A DNA stretch of 50,305 nt from an uncultured Fibrobacter sp. (GCF_900316465.1 NZ_ONDD01000017.1:31843-82147); one strand, 5' to 3'; positions 18,436-26,216 are shown, counted from the stretch's first letter. Numbers and translations are program-made. Notes: generated by a model from the letters alone, not told the origin.

Positions 18436-19356
18436 ATGCGAGTATTCGTTACTGGTGGAACAGGGTTCATTGGACATTATGTGGTCAAGGCCCTTTTGGA
18501 AAAAGGTCACGAAGTCGTGATTGCGACCAGACACCCCAATAAAGTTCCGACACTCAAGGCTAATTCCAATGTTTCGTTCGTGGAATGCGCTTTGACAGAT
18601 TTTGACCTGATGGCCGAAGGACTTCAGGGCTGCGATGCCTGCATTCATATTGCTCTTGGTTGGGGTGATACCCCGAGCACGATGCTTGCTAACGATACCC
18701 GTGCAACGGTGATGCTGCTTGAAAATGCAGCAAAGGCCGGTTGCAAGAAGTTTATTTATACGAGTAGCACGGCTGCTATGGGCCGTATGCGCCCTTCGAT
18801 GCGCGAAGTGACGAGCAACTTGCCGATGGACCTTTACGGTGCCACCAAGGCCGCTGGTGAAGCCTTCGTGCTTGGTTTTACGCATGGTTATGGAACCCAG
18901 TTCCCCGAAGTCAAGATGGCCCGCAACATTATCCGCCCGGGTTATACGTTCGGCAATCCCGCGTGGCCCGATGGCTGCTCTCAGCCGGACCGTCGCTTTT
19001 TTGCGATGGCGCAGGCTGTCAAGGAAAACCGCGACATCAATATCATCAAGAATGACGGCACGCAGTTCATTCACGCAAGTCAGCAGGCAAAGCTTTATTT
19101 GAGCGTGCTGGAATCCGATAAGAACGAAGAAATCTTCCTCGGTCTTGGCGAAGTCTGGATGAGCTGGAAGGAAATTGCCGAAATGATGGTCTCGATGAAA
19201 CCTGGTTGCAAATCCAAAATCATCGAAACTGACCTCGGTTGGGGCGACGAGCCCATGCTCTTTGACGTGAGCAAGATCCAGGAACAGTTCGGGCTCGCCT
19301 TTGACGCCCACGAGTTCATGCTGGATCACGTCAAGTGGACGTATAACCAGATTTAA
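18436..19356 (+). CDS. NAD(P)-dependent epimerase/dehydratase (extended SDR)
   Basis: 306 residues. A Rossmann-fold extended SDR with the N-terminal dinucleotide motif VFVTGGTGFIGHYVVKALL, a FIYTSSTAAMG strand and the catalytic YGATKAAGE (YxxxK). Substrate cannot be read from the sequence: relatives act on nucleotide sugars, dihydroflavonol-like substrates or sterols. AGAGAGG lies 7 nt before the ATG. Monocistronic: it is divergent from ddl and shares a bidirectional terminator with the convergent purF. Confidence 0.85.
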   Translation: MRVFVTGGTGFIGHYVVKALLEKGHEVVIATRHPNKVPTLKANSNVSFVECALTDFDLMAEGLQGCDACIHIALGWGDTPSTMLANDTRATVMLLENAAKAGCKKFIYTSSTAAMGRMRPSMREVTSNLPMDLYGATKAAGEAFVLGFTHGYGTQFPEVKMARNIIRPGYTFGNPAWPDGCSQPDRRFFAMAQAVKENRDINIIKNDGTQFIHASQQAKLYLSVLESDKNEEIFLGLGEVWMSWKEIAEMMVSMKPGCKSKIIETDLGWGDEPMLFDVSKIQEQFGLAFDAHEFMLDHVKWTYNQI

Positions 19357-19376
19357 TTTGGCTTTAGACGAAAATA

Positions 19377-19412
19377 AAAAAGGCGAGAGCAAATGCTCTC
19401 GCTTTTTCTTTT
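19377..19412. terminator. Bidirectional terminator between epimerase gene and purF
   Basis: An 8-bp stem GCGAGAGC / GCTCTCGC (19383-19390, 19395-19402) with an AAAT loop is flanked by AAAAAA on the left and TTTTTCTTTT on the right, so it can end transcripts in both directions. Confidence 0.87.
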
Positions 19413-20796
19413 AACCGCAGCGGGTCTTTGTCGTGTCTATTCCGATGTAGTCGGGGTAGTCGTTGTCAAAGCAGGCGGCGCAGTAGTTTTCGCCTTCGCC
19501 GGTACATTCCTTCATGCCTTCAACGCTCAGGTAGCCGAGGCTTTCGACGCCGAGCATCTTGGCGATTTCGGGCGGCGTCATGGAGCTTGCTGCAAGTTCG
19601 CCTTGGCTCGGGAAATCCATACCGAAGAAGCACGGGTGTGCCACCGGAGGCGATGCAATGCGGATGTGAACTTCTAAAGCGCCGGCATCGCGCAGCATCT
19701 TGGAAAGGATCTTGAGCGTGGTGCCGCGCACAATGGAATCTTCCACGACGCAGACGCGCTTGTTCTTGAGCACGCCTTCGATGGGGTTGAACTTGAGTTT
19801 GACCTTCTGTTCGCGCACGTTCTGCGTGGGGTCAATGAAGGTACGGCCCACGTAGTGGTTACGGAGCAGGCCGATTTCAAAGCGGATGCCGCTGGCCTGG
19901 GCGTAGCCGAGAGCGGCGGTAGTAGCGCTGTCGGGCACCGAGATCACGATGTCGGCATCCACCGGGCATTCCTTGGCGAGCTGCTTGCCCATTTTGCGGC
20001 GGACCTTGTCGCAGCTCTGCTCGAAAATTTTGGAATCGGGGCGGCTAAAGTAGATGTATTCAAAAATGCAATGAGCGAGACGATCCTTTTGCACGAAGCG
20101 TTCGGAATGCAGCCCGTTCTTGGTGATGGTCAGGAATTCGCCGGCCTGGATGTCGCGAATGTAGTGGGCGCCCAGCAAGTCGAAGGCGCAAGTTTCGCTG
20201 GCAACGCACCAGGCTTTTCCCATGCGGGCCAGCGACAGCGGGCGGAATCCGAATCCGTCGCGGGCCACATACATGGTGTCTTTGCTAATGAAAACGAGGC
20301 AGAAACTGCCGGTGAATTTCGTAATTGCCTTCTTGATGGCTTCGCCTAAGTCGGCGGCCTCGGTGCGCGCGATTTCATGCAGAAGAATTTCGGAATCGGA
20401 AGTCGTCTGAAAAATATGGCCGTCGGCTTCCATTTCGGCACGGAGCTCGGCGGCGTTAGTGATGTTTCCGTTGTGGGCGACTGCGATCTGGCCCCATTTG
20501 CAACTCACCAGAATCGGCTGCGCGTTGGCAAGCGTTGAAGCACCTGTGGTGCTGTAGCGGACGTGGCCAATGCCTGCAAATCCGTCAAATTCGTTGATGT
20601 CGTGTTCTCGGAGAAGGGTCGATACAAGTCCCATTGACTTGCGGACGCGAATCTTGTCTCCGTCGGTGACCGCGAATCCGGCACTTTCCTGCCCGCGGTG
20701 CTGCAGGGCGTAAAGCCCCATGGTAATATTCCTTACGACAGTGTCGCCATTGTAAATGCCGATCACGCCGCATTCTTCGTGCAATTCGTCGAGCAT
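19411..20796 (-). CDS. purF: Amidophosphoribosyltransferase
   Basis: 461 residues. It catalyses the first committed step of purine synthesis, PRPP plus glutamine to phosphoribosylamine. The N-terminal MLDELHEEC places Cys9 as the N-terminal-nucleophile cysteine after propeptide removal, followed by GVIGIYNGD and the glutaminase domain (GIGHVRYSTTG). The PRTase domain carries CVVEDSIVRGTTLK. Cys residues in the C-terminal region (AHPCFFG, ENYCAACF) match the [4Fe-4S]-type PurF of Bacillus rather than the E. coli type. The start has AAGAGG upstream. It is transcribed alone, behind a leader with several inverted repeats. Confidence 0.95.
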   Translation of the reverse strand: MLDELHEECGVIGIYNGDTVVRNITMGLYALQHRGQESAGFAVTDGDKIRVRKSMGLVSTLLREHDINEFDGFAGIGHVRYSTTGASTLANAQPILVSCKWGQIAVAHNGNITNAAELRAEMEADGHIFQTTSDSEILLHEIARTEAADLGEAIKKAITKFTGSFCLVFISKDTMYVARDGFGFRPLSLARMGKAWCVASETCAFDLLGAHYIRDIQAGEFLTITKNGLHSERFVQKDRLAHCIFEYIYFSRPDSKIFEQSCDKVRRKMGKQLAKECPVDADIVISVPDSATTAALGYAQASGIRFEIGLLRNHYVGRTFIDPTQNVREQKVKLKFNPIEGVLKNKRVCVVEDSIVRGTTLKILSKMLRDAGALEVHIRIASPPVAHPCFFGMDFPSQGELAASSMTPPEIAKMLGVESLGYLSVEGMKECTGEGENYCAACFDNDYPDYIGIDTTKTRCG

Positions 20797-20843
20797 AACG
20801 CCTCTTTGAAATGTATGTCCCCTCTACCTCGAAGGTCACAGCC

Positions 20844-20930
20844 CACCCGGACGGGTGCAAGCAAGGGAACGGCCGCCCTTGTTAAGCAAAAAATGTGCCA
20901 TTTTGGCGATTTTGGCTCAAAAACGCCAAA
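20844..20930 (-). promoter_or_regulatory. Structured 5' leader of purF (three inverted repeats)
   Basis: Upstream of purF, in transcript order, lie TTTGGCG...CGCCAAA (20930-20902, 15-nt loop), AAGGG...CCCTT (20880-20863) and CACCCG-TC-CGGGTG (20857-20844). They do not match a purine riboswitch core that I recognise. They could be an operator plus leader hairpins; function is not shown. Confidence 0.35.
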
Positions 20931-20940
20931 TCCCTAAGTA

Positions 20941-20980
20941 AAAAGAAGAAAGGTTTTACAATGAGTGTAAAACCTTTCTG
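20941..20980 (-). terminator. Rho-independent terminator after the 47-aa peptide gene
   Basis: A perfect 14-bp inverted repeat (AGAAAGGTTTTACA / TGTAAAACCTTTCT, 20947-20979) with a 5-nt loop. On the minus strand it is followed by TCTTTTTAC. It lies 29 bp after the peptide gene's stop codon. Confidence 0.88.
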
Positions 20981-21008
20981 TAAAATTTACGTTTTGTGTA
21001 AAACTAGA

Positions 21009-21152
21009 CTATGCCATGTCCGTCTTGTCCGATGAGGAATCTAGTCTAGAAAGTAGACCAGCATAGCTCTCTTGCAACAGGTTGACCTGATTACTGAGCT
21101 TGATTTCTTTCATTTCGGGGGCGCTATAATTTTTCTTCAGTTCGTTGATCAT
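21009..21152 (-). CDS. 47-residue peptide, possible precursor or surface-associated peptide
   Basis: A short gene with a strong ribosome-binding site (AAGGAGG, 6 nt before ATG), ending at TAG and followed by a perfect terminator. The peptide begins MINELKKNYSAPEMKEIKLS, continues with a LLQESYAGLLSR stretch and ends in an Asp/Ser-rich SSSDKTDMA tail. No signal peptide or membrane segment is visible. The KKxYxxPxMxxIxL pattern recalls short peptides common in Bacteroidota that start with a Lys-Lys-x-Tyr-x-x-Pro block, and loosely the YxxP leader motif of some ribosomally made, modified peptides. Its start is 10 bp after the stop of the large beta-helix protein, so the two form one transcript. 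Translation is well supported by signals; function is unknown. Confidence 0.75.
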   Translation of the reverse strand: MINELKKNYSAPEMKEIKLSNQVNLLQESYAGLLSRLDSSSDKTDMA

Positions 21153-21162
21153 TGTTTCCTCC

Positions 21163-22935
21163 TTATTTCTTTAAGACTTTCTTGCCGTAGTAAGCTCCGC
21201 GGGCTTTAGGAGTTTTGTTCAGCTTGCGGCCCTTAAGATCGTAGTTGCGGATCATCTTGAATTCTCCGGAACGGGTATCGATGCGGCCGATCGCGGTCGT
21301 CTGTTCGTTGCCGTCGGTGCTACTGACAATGACGACGTTCATAGCGGCAGGGTAATTCTTTTCAGTGTATTCGTGAGAGAAAATATTTCTTGAGAATATG
21401 AATGCTCGGAAGGGCGGGAGCGTGGCCCCTGCACCGATTTTGACAAACTGGCCTGCGGTTTTGAAGGTTTCTGTGACTTGGTCGTTAAATCCATAGGTGT
21501 TGCCGCTTTCGAGCATTTCTTGTGTGAATTCCATGTATTCATCGGAGCCGTCAATAAACCAGCTGCCACTTTGGTATAAGAAGTCGTGATTAAAAGGAGT
21601 CTTTTCTATATCTACAGCACCCTTGATTTCGAGGGTCTCGGATTCCATCTGTATGAGATACGGGGTATATGCGGTGGTACGAACTTGACTTTCGTTATCA
21701 AAGGTTTCTTTTAGGTTTTGGACTTGCACTTCCATTTTGCCGTTGACTTCTTCGACTCCTCGGAATTCGTAGATATTCTTGACCCCGCCCAGTTGATTCA
21801 GGTTCACTGCAAAGGGGAGCATAATCGTGGAGTATCCGTTTGCTGAAAGAGGGAACTTTCTTTCGAAAACGACGGAGTCTACGTGTTTTTCTTCGACGTC
21901 GCCGACGGAACCGTAGTAGTCGCCATCGATGTATGCTGTTGTTTTCCCGTCTTCGGTTATGTACCGGATAGCGGGGTAATCCTTTCTCAGCATGAGCGTG
22001 TTGTTATAGGCGTATAATTCGTAACCAGTTGCTGTTCCTGTGACATGTCTGAAGATATTATTGATGGCGTCTTTGGTAACGTTTTCCGATTGTCCGGAAA
22101 GGGCAATCTTCGGATTTTTGTCTGTCAAGGGCTCTGCAATGTTTACGTTGATGAGGGCTTTATCTTTTAATTCGCCTACAATATTGATTTTCTTTCCGTT
22201 AGAGAGAACCAGCGCGTTGTAATCGGGAAAATATGGAGTGCCAGAAATATTGATGTCTTCAAAAGCTTCTACAGCATAGTTTGAGTTAGTATTGAATGAT
22301 CCTCCTGCAAGAGTCACTTTGGATCCTTCTTTTGCGACTATACCTCTGTTGTTTCCGTTGACAGATCCGCTGAATACTTCAACTTTTGAGCCGGAATGAG
22401 CGGTTATACCTGTACCATAGGAATAAACACTCCCCCCATCTATTTGAAGGGACCCGTGTAAGTCGATGGCCAGATTTTCCTCCGTAACATTGATTATTCC
22501 TGATAGCAGGAAGGCACTGCCGTTATCATTAACGAGAATTGCAGGGATGCTGGTATTAATGTTGAAATCTCCTGCTATTATGCCTCTATTGTTCTCGCTC
22601 TTGTTGCTGTCTTCGATGATAAGTGTCCTATCGACACGGAAAATCAATGCTTTTTCTGTAACAAAAAGATCATCTAAATTACGTGATAGCGTGTAGCCGT
22701 TGAGATCTAGGCGAATGGTTGCTCCGATGTGAAGGCATCTTGTCAATTTTACGTTTTGGGTTAATATGTAGTCTGTGTTTTTTTGTAGTGACCAACAGCC
22801 GTCAAAGGTAGAACGATGTTCAAAATCGTCTTCGCTGGAAACTTTCACCGTTTCGATCGGTTCTATCGGGGGGTCTAGGGCGAATGCTCCAAGGGGTAAA
22901 AACAGTAATGTCAGGATTAACTTTGTGATTTTCAT
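21163..22935 (-). CDS. Secreted beta-helix protein with C-terminal sorting-like tail
   Basis: 590 residues. A signal peptide (MKITKLILTLLFLPLGAFA) is followed by ~300 residues of short beta-helix turns (LDLNGYTL, GSLQIDGGSVYSYGTGI, GSKVEVFSGSVNGNNRGI), then a beta-rich region (~340-540). It ends with a conserved-looking tail: RNYDLKGRKLNKTPKARGAY followed by YGKKVLKK. Such a YDLxGRxL...RGxYYGKK ending resembles the C-terminal sorting domains of type IX secretion cargo in Bacteroidota; relatives of that system have been reported for Fibrobacter. The start has AAGGAGG 5 nt upstream. The 47-aa peptide gene follows in the same transcript. It may be a surface protein; no catalytic residues for a polysaccharide lyase can be assigned. 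Confidence 0.75.
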   Translation of the reverse strand: MKITKLILTLLFLPLGAFALDPPIEPIETVKVSSEDDFEHRSTFDGCWSLQKNTDYILTQNVKLTRCLHIGATIRLDLNGYTLSRNLDDLFVTEKALIFRVDRTLIIEDSNKSENNRGIIAGDFNINTSIPAILVNDNGSAFLLSGIINVTEENLAIDLHGSLQIDGGSVYSYGTGITAHSGSKVEVFSGSVNGNNRGIVAKEGSKVTLAGGSFNTNSNYAVEAFEDINISGTPYFPDYNALVLSNGKKINIVGELKDKALINVNIAEPLTDKNPKIALSGQSENVTKDAINNIFRHVTGTATGYELYAYNNTLMLRKDYPAIRYITEDGKTTAYIDGDYYGSVGDVEEKHVDSVVFERKFPLSANGYSTIMLPFAVNLNQLGGVKNIYEFRGVEEVNGKMEVQVQNLKETFDNESQVRTTAYTPYLIQMESETLEIKGAVDIEKTPFNHDFLYQSGSWFIDGSDEYMEFTQEMLESGNTYGFNDQVTETFKTAGQFVKIGAGATLPPFRAFIFSRNIFSHEYTEKNYPAAMNVVIVSSTDGNEQTTAIGRIDTRSGEFKMIRNYDLKGRKLNKTPKARGAYYGKKVLKK

Positions 22936-23028
22936 ATTTCCTCCTTAAAATAATGAAATACGGGTAAAAGTTACAAAAAACTTACCGTTTTGGCTTTGGA
23001 TAAAGTACTTTTTTGAGTAAGGAGGCTT

Positions 23029-23922
23029 TTAACAGCTCACGACGAGGGAGATAAGGCCTGCGAACATGGCGATTTTCACCAGTTTTTGAGCGTTTCGGTA
23101 GTTACGCTTGTTTGCAAAAACGAGAATCGCGATGACGGCGGGAGTAAAGGCGATTCCGGTGATAATCAAGAAGAGCATGGGGTAGTAACCCTGCGCGACA
23201 GGCAGCGGTAAAATGGCCCAGGTGAAAAGGCAAATGAGGCCGGCGAGGCGCCTTGCGGTGGGGGCGCCTGCAATCAGCGGGAACGTCATGATGCCTGCCT
23301 TGAGGTCGCCGGTTTCGTCTTCCAGGTCCTTGTAGATTTCGCGGGCGGTCGTGAGGAGTATTGCGAACAGCATCGCGGGGTAGAGAAGTCCGATTTTGTT
23401 CGAAATTCCAAGCGTCGATTCGATGGATTCCTTGAGGCCCGTGGGGTAGAACAGGCAGAGAATCAGGGGTGTTGCGCAAAGGAAGGCAACCGTCATGTTC
23501 TTTAAAAGCGGGATGTGCTTGAGCCACTTGTTGTAGGCGACCAGAAGCGCGCTGAGTAGCACAAAGAAAATGCAAGCCGTGAAGTTCGTCTTGGTCATCA
23601 GGCTGTCGGCAAGGCCCGCCGCAATCGTGAGCACGAGAAGAATAATCCACGCCCTTCGCGCCGCTGCCACCGAAACCTTTCCGCTCACCAGCGGACGCTC
23701 CGGCCGATTCAGGCGGTCGCTATCCAAGTCCCAGATGTCGTTCTGGATGTTTGCAAAGGCAATTGCAAATGCAAAACCGAGCGCCTGCAAAACAAGCGGA
23801 AACCATTCGATACCGCCCGTCGTTGTAGGCAACGCCGAAAGCAGGTAGTAGCCAATCACAAGCGTGACCATCGCAATCACGATATTCACCGGCCGGGACA
23901 TTTTAACGAGCGCTAGGAGCAT
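23029..23922 (-). CDS. UbiA-family prenyltransferase
   Basis: 297 residues and about nine transmembrane helices. The two Asp-rich, Mg-prenyl-diphosphate motifs of the UbiA family are present: NIQNDIWDLDSDRLNRPERP in the first half and YKDLEDETGDLKAG in the second. UbiA enzymes transfer prenyl groups to aromatic or glycerol-phosphate acceptors in the membrane; here the acceptor is unclear, and the neighbours do not decide between quinone synthesis and a lipid role. No ribosome-binding site precedes the ATG at 23922. A TATATT -10-like box lies 6 nt before it, so the mRNA may be leaderless. An internal ATG at 23901 also lacks a good site. Confidence 0.85.
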   Translation of the reverse strand: MLLALVKMSRPVNIVIAMVTLVIGYYLLSALPTTTGGIEWFPLVLQALGFAFAIAFANIQNDIWDLDSDRLNRPERPLVSGKVSVAAARRAWIILLVLTIAAGLADSLMTKTNFTACIFFVLLSALLVAYNKWLKHIPLLKNMTVAFLCATPLILCLFYPTGLKESIESTLGISNKIGLLYPAMLFAILLTTAREIYKDLEDETGDLKAGIMTFPLIAGAPTARRLAGLICLFTWAILPLPVAQGYYPMLFLIITGIAFTPAVIAILVFANKRNYRNAQKLVKIAMFAGLISLVVSC

Positions 23923-24075
23923 GGCGTGAATATAGAAATATTTGTAGAAACGAAAGGTTCTTCTTCCGCTGATCGGCTTTGTTGAAAATTTTACAATCGA
24001 AAATGGTATTCAAGTGGCCCAAAAAAGCGTGATAGTAAAGAGGGGTGAATCAATTTCACTCTAAAGTAGAATATC

Positions 24076-24104
24076 TTGACAATATCTAGATAGAAATATA
24101 TATT
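24076..24104 (+). promoter_or_regulatory. Near-consensus sigma-70 promoter with palindromic operator, toxin-antitoxin pair
   Basis: TTGACA (24076-24081), a 17-bp spacer and TATATT (24099-24104). The spacer holds a perfect 10-bp palindrome TATCTAGATA (24083-24092), a good candidate for antitoxin-mediated autorepression. A second inverted repeat, GTGAA-TCAAT-TTCAC, lies at 24045-24059. The -10 box directly abuts the first ATG of the toxin gene. Confidence 0.7.
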
Positions 24105-24332
24105 ATGAACATAATAATTAGCGAACACGCAAAACAGAGAATGGACGAGAGAGGTATTTCCGAAGAACAGGTAAGGTCTTTCTTTGATTCCAATGGACCC
24201 ATCGTATCTTGGAGAATATCTGATCTTGACAGCTCTGTGATTTTGGTAGATACTTTGTTTGATGGACGCAAATTTAGGTTGGCCTATAATGCGCTCACGG
24301 ATACACTGATTACGCTTTTCCCGAGGAGGTAA
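24105..24332 (+). CDS. DUF4258-type toxin-like protein
   Basis: 75 residues. MNIIISEHAKQRMDERGISE followed by strands VSWRISDLDSSVILVDTLF and KFRLAYNALTDTLITLFPRR matches the DUF4258/BrnT-like small fold found in RelE-like toxins. It is paired with a CopG/BrnA-like gene 2 nt downstream, in toxin-first order as in brnTA. There is no ribosome-binding site before the ATG, and the -10 box of the promoter touches it, so a transcript starting at the normal distance would begin inside the first codons. The next in-frame ATG (24141) would remove the conserved HAKQR segment. True start uncertain; family call moderate. Confidence 0.7.
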   Translation: MNIIISEHAKQRMDERGISEEQVRSFFDSNGPIVSWRISDLDSSVILVDTLFDGRKFRLAYNALTDTLITLFPRR

Positions 24333-24334
24333 TT

Positions 24335-24604
24335 ATGACGAACAAGGAACTTGCTTTGGCTCTTGAGAAAGAGTACGAAGAAACAGGCGATAATGCCGGT
24401 ACCGCTATGCCTCCGGCACCCTCGATGGCAACAGCCATTGCAATTGTTAAAAAACGCAAGACTAAAGTCGGGACGAGTTTTGATCCGGGCGTTTTGGAAG
24501 CGTTCAAGGCGAAGGCTGAACGCGTCGGCATTCCGTACCAGACTCTGCTTAATTCTGTGGTCAAACGCTATACCGAAAGCAAACTTGACATAGAAGTTGC
24601 ATAG
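24335..24604 (+). CDS. Antitoxin-like DNA-binding protein (BrnA/CopG type)
   Basis: 89 residues. The N-terminal half is acidic and flexible; the C-terminal half, TKVGTSFDPGVLEAFKAKAE followed by RVGIPYQTLLNSVVKRY, is typical of BrnA-like or ribbon-helix-helix antitoxins (beta strand, helix, GIPYQTLLN turn, helix). The ribosome-binding site AGGAGG is formed by the last two sense codons of the toxin gene, so translation of the two is tightly linked. It probably neutralises the upstream protein and represses the promoter through the palindrome in its spacer. A terminator follows 31 bp after the stop. Confidence 0.75.
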   Translation: MTNKELALALEKEYEETGDNAGTAMPPAPSMATAIAIVKKRKTKVGTSFDPGVLEAFKAKAERVGIPYQTLLNSVVKRYTESKLDIEVA

Positions 24605-24635
24605 TGGTCGGGTTGCAAATCATACGAAGCTCTCG

Positions 24636-24663
24636 AAGCCGATCCTTGGGGTCGGCTTTTTCA
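24636..24663 (+). terminator. Rho-independent terminator after the toxin-antitoxin pair
   Basis: A 10-bp stem (AAGCCGATCC / GGGTCGGCTT, one wobble pair) with a TTG loop, followed by TTTTTC. Confidence 0.85.
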
Positions 24664-24719
24664 ATTCCTGCGACATTTAACTAAATTTGTCAAAAACGAT
24701 TGAGGTTACTGGAGGTTCT

Positions 24720-25853
24720 GTGAAGATTTTTAAAAGCGTTCTTGTCTTGTCCGTTCTCCTGACAATGCTTGTTGCATGCGGAGACGATTCTTCCTCTTCT
24801 GTTTCCCCAGAACCGGCCGGTGATTATTCGTCTTCGAGTGGTAATCTCCAATCCTCGTCATCTAAGGGTTCGAAAAATTCTAGTTCATCAGTAGAAAAGC
24901 AGAAATCCTCTTCTAGTTCTGTAAGCGGTAAGAATAGTAGTTCGTCGGTGGTCGAGTCGAGTAGTAGCGCGCGGAATTCTAGCAGCAGTTCTGCGATTTT
25001 GTTTAAACAATGTGAAGAAGGTGAACAAAAAATAGTTGTTTCTGAAATAGACACAGGATTTGTGAGTTGTAAAGAAGGCAAGTGGGTTGTTGATTCTATT
25101 GTGGATGTAGTAAAACCCAAGGTCTATCCGAATATGGATAGCGTGTTTAATCCGGCTGTGACTTATGGTTCTTTTAAAGATCCTCGTGATGGAAAGGTTT
25201 ACAAAACGGTTCAATACTATATGGAGGTCCAAAGTGGCAACACTACTGTCATTGATTCTTTTACGGTGATGACTCAGAATCTGAATTACGCTGATACGAT
25301 AATCGATAGTACAACGACTGTTTTTGACGATTCAAAAGTGGAAAAACGTTGTTACAACGATGATCCTTGGTATTGTGACAATTATTTTGGTGGACTTTAT
25401 ACTTGGAGTGAGGCTTTGGGGCTTCCTAAAGTGTGTGATAGTGTCGGTGTTGCTGATAACTCAAAATGCAATGTTAAACTTGGCGACGATGCCAAGGTGC
25501 AGGGAGTGTGTCCGGAAGGTTGGCATGTGATGAACGAAACCGAATGGAAACATTTTGCTTTACCACGAGGAATCGATGCTAGTTATACTATGTTGTCTCG
25601 TGCCGTATGGAAGGATGGAAAAAATACGAATTCCAGTGGGATGTCTGTGTTGCCTTATGGGGATGGATCGGCTATGGCTAGTGACAGAAATGTTGCCATA
25701 TTGTGGTTGCCTCAGGAAAAACAGGCAAAAGAAGATGTTGGTGCAATGTATGTTAGTCTCTCTGATTCATATTTTAGTATAGCACCAAGTTTTAAGATTA
25801 GCGCTTTCCCAGTCCGTTGCGTAATGGATGAAGGCGACACGTTCGTTAAATAA
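24720..25853 (+). CDS. FISUMP-domain lipoprotein
   Basis: 377 residues from a GTG at 24720, which has GGAGG just upstream and begins the signal peptide; an earlier TTG at 24687 only adds unrelated residues. A hydrophobic stretch ends in the lipobox LVAC. A serine-rich linker (~20-100) made of SSSS clusters, typical of Fibrobacter surface proteins, leads to a FISUMP domain (~150-377): FKDPRDGKVYKTV, VMTQNLNYAD, GLYTWSEALG, GVCPEGWHVMNETEW and a C-terminal FPVRCVMD. The FISUMP domain is specific to a few lineages and its function is unknown. Base composition is more AT-rich than in the neighbouring housekeeping genes. Monocistronic, just downstream of the toxin-antitoxin terminator. Confidence 0.88.
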   Translation: MKIFKSVLVLSVLLTMLVACGDDSSSSVSPEPAGDYSSSSGNLQSSSSKGSKNSSSSVEKQKSSSSSVSGKNSSSSVVESSSSARNSSSSSAILFKQCEEGEQKIVVSEIDTGFVSCKEGKWVVDSIVDVVKPKVYPNMDSVFNPAVTYGSFKDPRDGKVYKTVQYYMEVQSGNTTVIDSFTVMTQNLNYADTIIDSTTTVFDDSKVEKRCYNDDPWYCDNYFGGLYTWSEALGLPKVCDSVGVADNSKCNVKLGDDAKVQGVCPEGWHVMNETEWKHFALPRGIDASYTMLSRAVWKDGKNTNSSGMSVLPYGDGSAMASDRNVAILWLPQEKQAKEDVGAMYVSLSDSYFSIAPSFKISAFPVRCVMDEGDTFVK

Positions 25854-25863
25854 AGTCCTAACA

Positions 25864-25941
25864 AGAAATCACGTTAGTGATTTCGAATCAGTGTGACAAT
25901 TATATTGTAAAGAATGCCGTTAGGCATTTCCAATCCGTGTG
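25864..25941. repeat. Two diverged copies of a GTTA-loop palindromic element
   Basis: Copy 1 (25864-25895) has the stem GAAATCAC / GTGATTTC around a GTTA loop followed by GAATCAGTGTG. Copy 2 (25911-25941) has AATGCC / GGCATT around GTTA followed by CCAATCCGTGTG. A smaller hairpin ACAAT-TAT-ATTGT lies between them. Stems have changed by compensating substitutions while loop and tail are kept. Confidence 0.65.
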
Positions 25942-25965
25942 GCCCTTTTAGCTTGCATCAAAGGA

Positions 25966-25990
25966 GGTGCCGGATCGGGTCCGGCATGAC
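25966..25990 (-). repeat. GTCA-headed palindromic repeat (copy 1)
   Basis: On the minus strand: GTCA-TGCCGGA-CCCGA-TCCGGCA-CC, a perfect 7-bp stem with a 5-nt loop. Same architecture as the elements at 37313 and 49023. Confidence 0.65.
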
Positions 25991-26181
25991 AGCGGGAGTG
26001 GCATGCTTTGAGGAAAGCGGAGGCGAGTGCCTGACCGCAAAGCGAACATTCCGGAACGGCCATGCGAGCGAGGCGAGCTTAGCTCTGGAGCCGTGGGCAT
26101 TTGTAGCCCAGGGCGTTACGGGCGCGGCGATTGAGCGCCCGTTCGAGGGGGTGGTGGAAGACCCGGCACGGGGCTGCAAGT

Positions 26182-26203
26182 AGGGGGAGGCGTCCCCCTT
26201 TTA
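26182..26203 (+). terminator. Terminator-like hairpin
   Basis: Stem AGGGGGA / TCCCCCT around GGCG, followed by TTTTAC. It directly precedes the TATATTTG box of the next gene. What transcript it ends is unclear. Confidence 0.5.
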
Positions 26204-26216
26204 CTATATTTGCGGT

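Larger units (their letters stand above)
25942..26216. other. GC-rich gene-free stretch with repeats
   Basis: No convincing gene is visible in the 363 bp between the FISUMP gene and the next coding region. After the GTTA-loop pair the sequence becomes GC-rich with a GTCA-type palindrome at 25966-25990, a run of short G-rich segments, and a terminator-like hairpin at the end. An open frame at 25914-26183 has no start signals and includes the repeat. The region could be a decayed repeat cluster or a small RNA ending at the hairpin. Confidence 0.45.

Noticed and set aside
25914..26183. 89-codon open frame in the repeat-rich intergenic region
   Set aside because: No ribosome-binding site, and it reads through the GTCA palindrome (RIGSGMT); composition unlike the neighbouring proteins.
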